The position numbers and the translations under genes were made by a program. Below are positions 52,108 to 64,000 of a stretch of DNA of 64,000 nt, piece by piece. Positions within the stretch are counted from its first letter, which is position 1, and each line of letters starts with the position of its first letter. The notes beneath the pieces were generated by a model. That model was not told where the DNA came from. It did not search any database and saw nothing but the letters and a program-made list of their open reading frames with translations. Source of the DNA: Streptomyces sp. LX-29 (GTDB lineage Bacteria; Actinomycetota; Actinomycetes; Streptomycetales; Streptomycetaceae); assembly GCF_029541745.1 (NCBI RefSeq), contig NZ_CP089746.1, forward strand, positions 4,101,559 to 4,165,558, given 5' to 3'.

Positions 52108-53430
52108 TCAGACGGCGGCGGGCACCGGCTCCGCGGGCACCTGCTCCGTCGCCGCGCTCCGCGGCGCGGGCACCGGCGCGGCGGCGAGCGCCCGCAGCGG
52201 GCTGTCCTGGGCGGGGCTCAGCCGCCGGCCGAGCCGCAACGCGAGCGCCGTGATGCCCAGCGAGCAGAGGACGAGCATCAGGATGTACGCCACGTACATC
52301 CCGGCGCCCGCCAGCAGCCCGCCCACCGCCGGGCCGACCGCCAGGGCCAGCTGCTTCACCAGGGCGAACGCGGAGTTGTACTGCCCGAGCAGCGGCGACG
52401 GCGCCAGATCCGCGACCAGCGGGGCGATGGTCGGCGACAGCATCGCCTCGCCGAGCCCGAAGAGCGCGTACGTGGAGATGATCGCCGCGGTCGCGATCGC
52501 GTGACTGCCGTGCATCAGACCGGCCGCGGCCGCGACCAACCAGGCCACGGTCCAGATGAGGCCGACGAGCGCGATGACGCGGCTGCGCCGGTGCCGCTCG
52601 ACGAGCCGGAGCACGACGAACTGCGCGATCACGATCATCGCGGTGTTCGCGGCCAGGGCCACGCCCAGGGTCGCGGGGGAGATCCGGGTGACCTCGACGG
52701 CGTAGGCGGCCAGGCCGGACTCGAACTGTCCGTAGCAGGCGAAGAACATCACGAAGCCCAGCACGCACAGCTGCACCATCGCGCGGTCCGCGAGCAGCGC
52801 CCGCCAGCCGCCGCGCGCCCGGTCGTCGGAGGGCACCGGGTCCTCGACCCGCGGCACCTTCGGCAGCCGGACGGTCGCCACCGTCGCCCCCAGGACCAGG
52901 AACATGACGGACTCGATGGAGAAGAGCCGCACGAAGCTCGACGGGTCCGAGGTGTCGACCAGCAGCCCGCCCAGCAGACCGCCGACACCGAGGCCGAGGT
53001 TGTTGAGGAAGAACTGCATGGCGAAGGCGCGCGAGCGGGTCGCGGTGGTCGAGCACCAGACGATCATGGTGGCGAGCGCCGGCTGGATCACCGCGATGCC
53101 CGCGCCGAGCGCCGCGGCGGCCAGCACGACGAGCGGCTCGGTGGCGGCGAGCCCGAGCCCCATCGAACCGGCGGACGCGGCGATCGTGCCCGCGACGGCG
53201 ACGGGCAGCGGCCCGCGCCGGTCGATCACCCGACCGGTGAAGGGCAGCACGACCAGGGCGGCCACGGCGAACGTCGCCAGCACCACGCCCGCGGTGCTCG
53301 CCCCGAGCTCCCGCACCTGCGCCACATAGATGAACAGGAACGGGACGGTGAAGCCGTTGCCGAACGCGCTCAGCGCGTTGCCCAGCTGGATTCGACGCAG
53401 CGCGGCGCCCATCGCGGTGGTCACACTCAC
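52108..53430 (-). CDS. MFS transporter, drug-efflux type
   Basis: 440 residues from GTG 53430 (a second GTG is two codons later). About twelve membrane helices are visible, beginning LGNALSAFGNGFTVPFLFIY, and the GRVIDRRGPLPVAVAGTIAA motif A-like loop between helices 2 and 3; further helices include VLAAAALGAGIAVIQPALAT and VQLCVLGFVMFFACYGQFES. The C-terminus is Pro/Ala-rich cytoplasm. The family exports drugs or small molecules by proton exchange. It is divergent from the MarR gene, with 141 bases of shared control region that carries palindromic ttgaaGACttcaa sites, the classic arrangement of a MarR-regulated efflux pump. The substrate is unknown. Confidence 0.92.
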   Translation of the reverse strand: MSVTTAMGAALRRIQLGNALSAFGNGFTVPFLFIYVAQVRELGASTAGVVLATFAVAALVVLPFTGRVIDRRGPLPVAVAGTIAASAGSMGLGLAATEPLVVLAAAALGAGIAVIQPALATMIVWCSTTATRSRAFAMQFFLNNLGLGVGGLLGGLLVDTSDPSSFVRLFSIESVMFLVLGATVATVRLPKVPRVEDPVPSDDRARGGWRALLADRAMVQLCVLGFVMFFACYGQFESGLAAYAVEVTRISPATLGVALAANTAMIVIAQFVVLRLVERHRRSRVIALVGLIWTVAWLVAAAAGLMHGSHAIATAAIISTYALFGLGEAMLSPTIAPLVADLAPSPLLGQYNSAFALVKQLALAVGPAVGGLLAGAGMYVAYILMLVLCSLGITALALRLGRRLSPAQDSPLRALAAAPVPAPRSAATEQVPAEPVPAAV

Positions 53431-53484
53431 CTACCTAGGTCGAAGCGTCGGCGAGGCGACGCATGGAGGTCGGAGAGTCGAAGC

Positions 53485-53543
53485 TTGAAGACTTCAACCC
53501 TAAAGTTCGAAGCTAAAGAGTACACATCGAAGGACTTCAAGTC
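53485..53543. promoter_or_regulatory. MarR-type operators between MFS and MarR genes
   Basis: TTGAA-GAC-TTCAA (53485-53497) and GACTT-C-AAGTC (53533-53543) are palindromic and lie about 48 bases apart, with further half-sites (agttcgaagct, aagcttgaag) between. TAAAGT and TAAAGA words between could be -10 elements. This fits binding of the adjacent MarR protein to its own promoter. Confidence 0.6.
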
Positions 53544-53571
53544 GAATGAGTTACGTGCGATACTTCGCGGC

Positions 53572-54150
53572 ATGCCTGACACCCCCGTCCCGGGCCCCGG
53601 CCCGGCCCCGGCCCCCGGGCCGGCCGAGCCGAGCCTCGAGGAACAGATCGCGGCCTACCAGCGCGAGTTCCAGGACCTGGATCCCCAGGTCGAGAAGGTC
53701 GTCTCGGCGCTCTCCCGGCTCAACCGCCGCATGAGCGTCGCGTACGGGCGCCAGACCGCGACCCTCGGCATCAGCAACGCCGAGTGGGAGGTCCTCAAGG
53801 CGCTGGTCCTCTCCGGTGCTCCGTACCGCCTGGGCCCCGGCGAGCTCGCCAAGCGGCTGGGGCTCACCCCGGCCGCCATGACCCACCGCATCGACCGCAT
53901 GGCGGGCGAGGGGCTGGTGACCCGGGAGCGGGACGAGAACAACCGGGTGCGGGTCATCGTCGAGCTGACGGACGAGGGGCGCGAGAAGTGGCTGGAGGCC
54001 ATGCGGATGGCCTCGGGCTTCGAGGAGGACCTGCTCCAGGACCTCACGAGCGAGGAGCGCGGGCAGCTCGGTGAGCTGCTGCGACGGGTGCTCTGCCGGG
54101 TCGAGGAGGCCCAGCCGGACGCCGGCGGACGGCTCAACGACCTGAGCTGA
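53572..54150 (+). CDS. MarR-family regulator
   Basis: 192 residues from ATG 53572. After a disordered Pro/Ala N-terminus (1-20), helices EEQIAAYQREFQDLDPQVEK and SALSRLNRRMSVAYGRQTAT lead to the winged helix-turn-helix GPGELAKRLGLTPAAMTHRI, DRMAGEGLVTRERDENNRVR and VIVELTDEGREKWLEAM (wing). Typical MarR dimer length is 140-170, so the N-terminus is extended. It is divergent from the MFS gene and probably represses both. The ligand is unknown but likely a compound exported by the pump. The rrn operon follows after 555 bases. Confidence 0.92.
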   Translation: MPDTPVPGPGPAPAPGPAEPSLEEQIAAYQREFQDLDPQVEKVVSALSRLNRRMSVAYGRQTATLGISNAEWEVLKALVLSGAPYRLGPGELAKRLGLTPAAMTHRIDRMAGEGLVTRERDENNRVRVIVELTDEGREKWLEAMRMASGFEEDLLQDLTSEERGQLGELLRRVLCRVEEAQPDAGGRLNDLS

Positions 54151-54704
54151 GCGGCTGGTCGGGCGAGGGTTGACACGGGTCTACCCGATGCGTAGTGTTC
54201 TCCGGGTTGCCACGGGGCCGTAACGGTTCTGCGGGCGACATTCGAGCCGCACCGGCGGCAAATCACCACTGCACGGCCCCTGATCGGGAACGACTTCGGC
54301 ATGCCGAAATTCGAACCGAAAAGCTCGATTATGAGCTGCCAGGGAAATCCGCTAAAGTAGTGATCACGCCGGAAGGCGCGAAACAAACCCCCTCCAACGG
54401 GGACCGGAAACAAATTCGGGCCGGGAACGGAACGAAAAAGAATCTGGTAAGGTTGGAAACACCGAAGGGAAGCGCCCGGAGGGCCCGGTGAAACGGGACC
54501 GAAGGAAGCGTCCGTTCCTTGAGAACTCAACAGCGTGCCAAAAGTCAACGCCAGATATGTTGATACCCCGTCGAAGGGCCATCACGGCCCGATGACGAGG
54601 TTCCTTTGAAGAAAAAACACAGCGAGGACGCTGTGAACGGGTGGGACTATTCCTCCTACCTGTTCCGCTCAACGCGAGTGTGCATCCCGATTACGGGAAA
54701 ACAT
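54151..54704. other. rrn promoter and leader region
   Basis: The region holds several promoters for the rRNA operon, among them TTGACA-N17-TAGTGT (54170-54198). Further -10-like words are TAAAGT near 54354 and TAAGGT near 54449, giving the multi-promoter layout known for Streptomyces rrn. The leader ends with a 16S processing stem: GTGCC and GTCAACG words (54534-54550) are complementary to CGTTGAC and GGCAC (56291-56307) after 16S. Confidence 0.7.
54170..54198 (+). promoter_or_regulatory. rRNA operon promoter (upstream-most)
   Basis: TTGACA at 54170-54175, 17-base spacer, TAGTGT at 54193-54198: a near-consensus housekeeping promoter, first of several in the leader. Confidence 0.75.
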
Positions 54705-56237
<1,533 letters not shown>

Positions 56238-56494
56238 AGCACATGGCCGACTGCGAGCGAATGTCTCGCACGGTTAGCTCATGGGTGGAACGTTGACTAC
56301 TCGGCACACTTGGTCTGCTGTGACTGTTAGTACTGCTTCGGCGTGGAACACGGTGCATGGTGGCTGGGAGTGTCGGGCACGCTGTTGGGTGTCTGAGGGT
56401 GCGAGCGTAGAGCTTGTTCCTTCGGGTGCCGGCCCCGGTGAAGCATCATCTTTGAGTGGTGTGTGACGGGTGGCTGGTTGTTGCTTGAGAACTG

Positions 56495-59658
<3,164 letters not shown>

Positions 59659-59706
59659 TTGGTTCTGAAGCCACAACCAGGTATATCCGGTTGATGTGTT
59701 TCATAG

Positions 59707-59826
59707 TGTTTCGGTGGTTATAGCGTTAGGGAAACGCCCGGTTACATACCGAACCCGGAAGCTAAGCCTTTCAGCGCCGATGGTACTGCAGGGGGGACCC
59801 TGTGGGAGAGTAGGACGCCGCCGAAC
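59707..59826 (+). rRNA. 5S ribosomal RNA
   Basis: 120 bases from GTTTCGGTGGTTATAGCG to GGACGCCGCCGAAC, with CCGAACCCGGAAGCTAAGCC in the middle. Last gene of the rrn operon; ends approximate. Confidence 0.96.
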
Positions 59827-59834
59827 AAATTTTA

Positions 59835-59877
59835 AAAAAAGCTCTGTCCCCGGTATCACCGGGGACAGAGCTTTTTT
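59835..59877 (+). terminator. rrn operon terminator
   Basis: Perfect 20-bp stem (59835-59854 with 59858-59877) with a 3-base loop; the A run on the left pairs with the U tract on the right. It could work in both directions. Confidence 0.93.
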
Positions 59878-59999
59878 GCGTTTACCGGTCCTTTCTCGCT
59901 GCGAGGGCGCATGTGAGGGCAGGCGCGTGCGGGTGCCCTGTCGGAGTTGCAGCCGGGGCGGTAGCTGGTGGCTGGTAACTCCCGAACAGCCCCCGCCGG

Positions 60000-62003
60000 C
60001 TATCGCGCGAGCGTCTTGTGGGCGTCGGGCCAGCGGGTGCGGGCCTGTTCCTGGGAACGCATCAGGGCCAGCGTCAGCAGGCCCTGGGGGCCGCCCGCGA
60101 CCAGCAGATCCGGCAGGGCCGGGATGGGCGCCACCGCGGCCACATCGTCCAGGACCAGGGTGAGTGGTGGGTCGAGCCGACCGGAGGATGACCGTTCGGC
60201 CATGCGCCGGCCGCGCTCGACCACGCTCGATGCGAGTGCGGTGAGCAGCGGCATCGCACCCGGGTGGGTCCGCGGATCCTCGATGGATTCCCCCACCACG
60301 TAGAGCGTTCCCCCCTCGGTGATGAATGACTCCAGCGCCAGCCCATCGGCTCTGCCGGGGTTGCAGGCGTCCCGGATGTGAATGGAGGAGAGCGCGCCCA
60401 GAGCACGGGCCGTCAGCTCCTGTGCCATGTCGCGCCGTTCAGGGTGTGCGGTCAGCGTGGCCTCCAGTTCCCCGGCCGTGCCGCCCGCCGCCTTCGGGTG
60501 TGTCCGCAGGATCCGCACCGGCTCATGAGCCGCGTTGCCCTGCGCCCACCGGTGCACCTGGCGGAAGGGCCGGCCGTCCACCGCGGCGGCGTGCAGCCAG
60601 CAGCGCAGAAGCGTCTCCGCGGCCTCCGCCGTGGGCCGGTCCAGCGCGTGGCCGGGCCGCACGGGGGCCAGCAGCGCGGCCGCGCGGGCCGCGGCGACTT
60701 CCCGGGCGGCGCACCCGGCCGCCGGGTTCCAGCGGAGCCTGGCGGGGGTGTCGAGGAGGTGCGAGGGGTCGAAGACATGCACCGGGCCCAGCTTCGCGCG
60801 GGCGTCCTTGGTGGTCTTCCAGAGTTCCGGGTCGCTGGTGACGGCGAGGACGGGGCCCTCGGCGTCCAGTACGGCGCGTACGGCGGCGTCTCCGCGCTGG
60901 GTGCCGTAGACGAGGCGGGGAAGGGCCGCTTCGGACGCGGGGAAGGCCGCGCCGCGCGGAGTGGGCACCGGACCGGCGTCGACACCGGCGGCCTGAGGGC
61001 CCGACATATGTGCATCCGACATGTGAGCCCCCGACACATGAGGTCCCGACATCTGAGGTGCCGGCGCATGGGATCCCGCCGTAGGGGGACTCGGGACGTG
61101 GGCTCCGGCGACGGGCGGGGCATCCGGGGCCGGAACCGTCAGCGGGCCTGTCGCGGCCTCGGAGGGGGCGGAGGCGCCGTTGCTCGGCGCGGGTCGGCCG
61201 AGGGCCGCGGGACCGGCTTCGTAGGCGCTCACGCCCTGAGGAATCCCCGGAACACTCGGCCCCGCGGGAGGGCCCGCTGCCCCGGGGGCCACCGCGCCCG
61301 CGGCGTAGGGCTGTCCGGGGGCGCTGGGGCTCGGGATGGCACCCGGAGGGGTCGCGTCGCCGCGGCCGAAGACGAAAGCGGTGTCCGCGTCGCGCGTCGC
61401 GGGTGGCGACGGCGTGGGCCGCGGGGCCGAGCGCGGATCCGGGGCGGCCGGGAGCCGCTGCCCGCCCGCCCCCATGCCGTTGCCGTCCGCGCCCATGGTG
61501 TCCCCCGCGCTCAAGCCCGTGCCTGTCGCCGGGCCCGCGCGGCGTGGATCCGTACCGGCGGCCTCCGCGGGGACCGCGCCCTTGAGCCGCTCGGCGCGGC
61601 GGCGGGCGCGCACCAGCCGGTAGCGCGTCGTCGTACCGATCACGAAGACGGCGAGGACGAACAGCACCATCAGCTCGCCGATGAGGATGCCCCAGAACAG
61701 CCCGTACCCGGACAGCTGGTCCGGAGGGGTCTCCGGCCAGGCGGCCGGTAGGTCCTGTGGCTCGCCGACCAGGTGGCGCAGCGCCATGGGCGTGCGTAGG
61801 AAGCTGACGTTCCGCGGCCAGGAGCCGTGGGCGAGCAGGGCCGAGAGCCCGGTCGCGGACCACACCAGCAGCGTCAGCCCGAGCAGCAAGCCGAGCACGC
61901 CGACCAGCAGGCCGTCCGGGATGCCGCGCTCGGCCGACCCACCGCGCCCGCGGGCCCCCGGCCCGCCGCCGTACCCGTCGCCCGGTCCCGGTCGCGCGCT
62001 CAT
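60000..62003 (-). CDS. VirD4/TraG-like membrane protein without a visible P-loop
   Basis: 667 residues. Two membrane helices (about 32-56, LLVGVLGLLLGLTLLVWSAT; about 101-127, LFWGILIGELMVLFVLAVFV), then a long linker (about 145-340) with a M/H/S/G/P repeat (SGPHVSGAHMSDAHMSG). The C-terminal domain matches TraG/VirD4 coupling proteins after the Walker A: GPVLAVTSDPELWKTTKDAR, VHVFDPSHLLDTPARLRWNP, and Walker B LTLVLDDVAAVAPIPALPDL. No G-x4-GK(T/S) is seen in the expected place, so ATPase activity is doubtful. The stop of the VirB4-like gene lies just before this ATG (one base between), so they are co-translated. The type IV-like apparatus is conserved in many Streptomyces chromosomes; its role is unknown. 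Confidence 0.82.
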   Translation of the reverse strand: MSARPGPGDGYGGGPGARGRGGSAERGIPDGLLVGVLGLLLGLTLLVWSATGLSALLAHGSWPRNVSFLRTPMALRHLVGEPQDLPAAWPETPPDQLSGYGLFWGILIGELMVLFVLAVFVIGTTTRYRLVRARRRAERLKGAVPAEAAGTDPRRAGPATGTGLSAGDTMGADGNGMGAGGQRLPAAPDPRSAPRPTPSPPATRDADTAFVFGRGDATPPGAIPSPSAPGQPYAAGAVAPGAAGPPAGPSVPGIPQGVSAYEAGPAALGRPAPSNGASAPSEAATGPLTVPAPDAPPVAGAHVPSPPTAGSHAPAPQMSGPHVSGAHMSDAHMSGPQAAGVDAGPVPTPRGAAFPASEAALPRLVYGTQRGDAAVRAVLDAEGPVLAVTSDPELWKTTKDARAKLGPVHVFDPSHLLDTPARLRWNPAAGCAAREVAAARAAALLAPVRPGHALDRPTAEAAETLLRCWLHAAAVDGRPFRQVHRWAQGNAAHEPVRILRTHPKAAGGTAGELEATLTAHPERRDMAQELTARALGALSSIHIRDACNPGRADGLALESFITEGGTLYVVGESIEDPRTHPGAMPLLTALASSVVERGRRMAERSSSGRLDPPLTLVLDDVAAVAPIPALPDLLVAGGPQGLLTLALMRSQEQARTRWPDAHKTLAR

Positions 62004-62004
62004 G

Positions 62005-63450
62005 TCACGCCACCGTCGACCCGTACGACGACCCGCCGTACGCCGCGTCGGCGGTCGCCGCCGCCTCCTCGGCCAGATGTTGCTCCACGGCGGCGGCCGC
62101 GCGCTCCTCGGCCTCCGCGTCCGCGCGGGCGGCGAGCTCCAGGGTGAGCCCGTCCTCCGTCATCGCGCGGTCGGTGTAGACGAGGGGCCGTTCCGCCTCG
62201 GTGATCAGGTGCTTGACCACCTGGACGTTGCCGTTGACGTCCCAGACCGCGATGCCCGGGGTGAGGGTGGGGATGATCTCGACCGCCCAGCGGGGCAGAC
62301 CGAGCACGCGTCCGGTGGCGCGGGCCTCGTCCGCCTTCTGGGCGTAGATGGTGCGGGTCGAGGCCATCTTGAGGATCGCCGCGGCCTCCTTGGCGGCGGC
62401 GCCGTCGACCACGTCCGAGAGGTGGTGGACGACGGCCACGAACGACAGGCCGAGACGGCGGCCGAACTTCAGCAGCCGCTGGAAGAGCTGGGCGACGAAC
62501 GGACTGTTGATGATGTGCCACGCCTCTTCGACCAGGAAGATGCGCTTCTTGCGGTCCGGCCGGATCCAGGTGTGCTCCAGCCAGACGCCGACGATGGCCA
62601 TGAGGATGGGCATCGCGATCGAGTTGCGGTCGATGTGGGAGAGGTCGAAGACGATCAGGGGCGCTTCGAGGTCGATGCCGGCGGTGGTCGGGCCGTCGAA
62701 CATGCCGCGCAGGTCGCCGTCGACCAGGCGGTCCAGTACGAGGGCGACGTCCAGGCCCCAGGCGCGCACGTCGTCTATGTCGACGTTCATCGACTCGGCC
62801 GACTCGGCCTCCGGGTGGCGCAGCTGCTCCACGATGTCGGTGAGGACGGGCTGGCGGTCGACGATGGTCTCGTTGACGTAGGCGTGGGCGACCTTCAGGG
62901 CGAAGCCGGAGCGCTCGTCCAGGCCGTGCCCCATGGCGACCTCGATGATCGTACGCAGCAGGGCCAGCTGTCCGGTCGTGGTGATCGACGGGTCGAGCGG
63001 GTTGAGCCGGATGCCGCCCTCGCGGGCGGCCATCGGGTCGAGCCGGATGGGGGTTATCCCCAGCTCCTGGGCGATGAGGTTCCACTCGCCGACGCCGTCC
63101 TCGCCCTGTGCGTCGAGCACGACGACCTGGCGGTCGCGGAACCGGAGCTGGCGGAGGACGTAGGTCTTCTCCAGGGCCGACTTGCCGTTGCCGGACTCGC
63201 CCAGGACCAGCCAGTGCGGGGCGGGCAGCTGCTGCCCGTACAGCTGGAAGGGATCGTAGATATAGCCCTTGCCGGAGTAGACCTCCCGGCCGATGATCAC
63301 ACCTGAGTCGCCGAGGCCCGGGGCCGCGGTGGGCAGGTAGACGGCCTGCGCCTGCCCCGTGGACGTGCGGACCGGCAGCCGTGTCGTCTCCACCTTTCCG
63401 AACAGCAGACTGGTGAAGGCGTCGGTGACGGCGCCAATCGGATCGACCAC
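62005..63450 (-). CDS. VirB4/TraC-like ATPase of a type IV-like secretion system
   Basis: 481 residues from GTG 63450. Walker A LGESGNGKS at 83-91, Walker B RIFLVEEAWHIINSPFVAQL near 300, AVVHHLSDVVDGAAAKEAAA (sensor-like) and MASTRTIYAQKADEARAT: the VirB4/TraC conjugation ATPase C-terminal domain. The N-terminal part is short compared with VirB4 (about 800), so this is the ATPase domain alone with a small lead (GREVYSGKGYIYDPFQLYGQ). The C-terminal 50 residues are Ala/Glu-rich. It lies between the SCO6880-like gene and the VirD4-like gene; all three are on one transcript. Confidence 0.9.
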   Translation of the reverse strand: MVDPIGAVTDAFTSLLFGKVETTRLPVRTSTGQAQAVYLPTAAPGLGDSGVIIGREVYSGKGYIYDPFQLYGQQLPAPHWLVLGESGNGKSALEKTYVLRQLRFRDRQVVVLDAQGEDGVGEWNLIAQELGITPIRLDPMAAREGGIRLNPLDPSITTTGQLALLRTIIEVAMGHGLDERSGFALKVAHAYVNETIVDRQPVLTDIVEQLRHPEAESAESMNVDIDDVRAWGLDVALVLDRLVDGDLRGMFDGPTTAGIDLEAPLIVFDLSHIDRNSIAMPILMAIVGVWLEHTWIRPDRKKRIFLVEEAWHIINSPFVAQLFQRLLKFGRRLGLSFVAVVHHLSDVVDGAAAKEAAAILKMASTRTIYAQKADEARATGRVLGLPRWAVEIIPTLTPGIAVWDVNGNVQVVKHLITEAERPLVYTDRAMTEDGLTLELAARADAEAEERAAAAVEQHLAEEAAATADAAYGGSSYGSTVA

Positions 63451-63490
63451 GGCAGAACCCCTCTCGTCCTCTCTACTCTCTCCGGAGCCG

Positions 63491-64000
63491 CTACCGGCGG
63501 ATGCCGGTGGCGAACGGCAGGGTGTTCACGAAGGCCCGGTGGTGTTCGCGGTCGCACCACTCCAGCTTCAGATAGCTCTTGCCGGCGGAGGCCCGGATGG
63601 TCCGCTTGTCGCGCCCGAGCGCCTCGGGGGAGCGGGCGGAGACGGTGATGTAGCCGACGAGGTTGACGCCGGCGGCGCCGCTGGCGAGGTCCTCGCCGCG
63701 CTGGTCGAGCCGGCCGTGGGCGGCGATGTCGCGAGGGTCGACGGTGCGGTTCATCTTCGCCGCGCGGCTGGCCTCGGCCTCGTCGTTGGTCTTCTCGGTC
63801 AGCATCCGTTCGATGGCGACCTCGGTCGGCTCCAGGTCCATACAGACCGCCACGGTGCGGATGACGTCGGGGGTGTGGACGAGCAGGGGCGCCAGGAAGT
63901 TGACGCCCACCGGGGTCATGGGCCACTCCTTCACCCACGCGGTGGCGTGGCACCAGGGCTCGCGGGTGCTCGACTCGCGGGTCTTGGCCTGGAGGTACGT
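63491..64000 (-). CDS. SCO6880-like protein of the type IV-like cluster (5' part cut by window end)
   Basis: Only the C-terminal 169 residues are visible; the frame is open to the window edge (TYLQAKTRESSTREPWCHAT is the first visible stretch). It has VNFLAPLLVHTPDVIRTVAV, SAGKSYLKLEWCDREHHRAF, and the C-terminus NTLPFATGIRR. This matches the SCO6880 family of actinobacterial proteins, usually about 480-500 residues and encoded just before a VirB4-like ATPase. The function is unknown; a structural or membrane-recruitment role in the apparatus is inferred. The stop lies 40 bases before the ATPase start. Confidence 0.78.
   Translation of the reverse strand, partial: TYLQAKTRESSTREPWCHATAWVKEWPMTPVGVNFLAPLLVHTPDVIRTVAVCMDLEPTEVAIERMLTEKTNDEAEASRAAKMNRTVDPRDIAAHGRLDQRGEDLASGAAGVNLVGYITVSARSPEALGRDKRTIRASAGKSYLKLEWCDREHHRAFVNTLPFATGIRR

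Noticed and set aside
60000..64000. Integrative conjugative element boundary near rrn
   Set aside because: No integrase, relaxase, direct repeat or composition break is visible in this window; the cluster looks like core chromosome so far.

Overview
The window is a GC-rich (roughly 70% or more) actinobacterial chromosome segment, almost certainly Streptomyces. The evidence is GTG starts, a bldC gene, a valine dehydrogenase, an AfsR-like regulator, a c-di-AMP riboswitch in front of a cell-wall peptidase, and an rrn operon with a Streptomyces-type 16S gene. As far as I can recall it, the gene order (purL, purF, purM, DUF3073, vdh, bldC, hrpA, DEAD helicase, prsW/ECF, trmB, ndh, SpoIIE phosphatase, MFS/MarR, rrn) follows the core region around SCO4079-SCO4130 of S. 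coelicolor. It is therefore core chromosome, not an accessory island.

Layout. 1-6 kb: purine synthesis (purL 3' end, purF, purM) with a SnoaL-like protein and an SCP-like protein between. 6-11 kb: DUF3073, vdh, an unknown gene, bldC with a long regulatory leader, and a small CxxC protein. 11-16.2 kb: hrpA between an isolated tRNA-Asp and a Glu-Asp-Phe tRNA cluster. 16.3-22.5 kb: a degenerate metallophosphoesterase, a small metallopeptidase, a lipoprotein, a DEAD-box helicase with a tandemly duplicated RD/RG tail, and tRNA-Lys. 23-28 kb: a duplicated-domain unknown protein, a membrane SpoIIE-type phosphatase and an M23 peptidase under a c-di-AMP riboswitch. 28-32.5 kb, minus strand: PrsW protease, ECF sigma factor, single-pass membrane protein and L,D-transpeptidase, which look like an envelope-stress cassette. 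32.7-37 kb: trmB, an L-2-hydroxyglutarate oxidase-like protein and an NsdA-like regulator. 37.7-43.7 kb: an asparagine-synthase-like protein without a glutaminase Cys, and an AfsR-type regulator. 44-54 kb: a sigma/zinc-finger/membrane/NPCBM fusion protein, TetR, NDH-2, a PAS-SpoIIE-HATPase phosphatase, and a divergent MFS/MarR pair. 54.2-59.9 kb: a complete rrn operon. 60-64 kb: the 3' part of a type IV secretion-like cluster (VirD4/TraG-like, VirB4-like, SCO6880-like).

A theme that crosses gene families is repeat growth in an otherwise conserved core. Gene 3' ends including the stop codon are tandemly copied, short in-frame tandem repeats extend N-termini (TrmB, the phosphoesterase, the sigma fusion), and long low-complexity inserts sit inside conserved enzymes (LhgO-like, the SpoIIE phosphatase, the AfsR-like regulator). 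The most interesting functional units are the PrsW-ECF-membrane protein-L,D-transpeptidase group, which has an ECF-type promoter, and the one-polypeptide sigma/anti-sigma/NPCBM protein. All family assignments come from reading the sequence; no database search was run.
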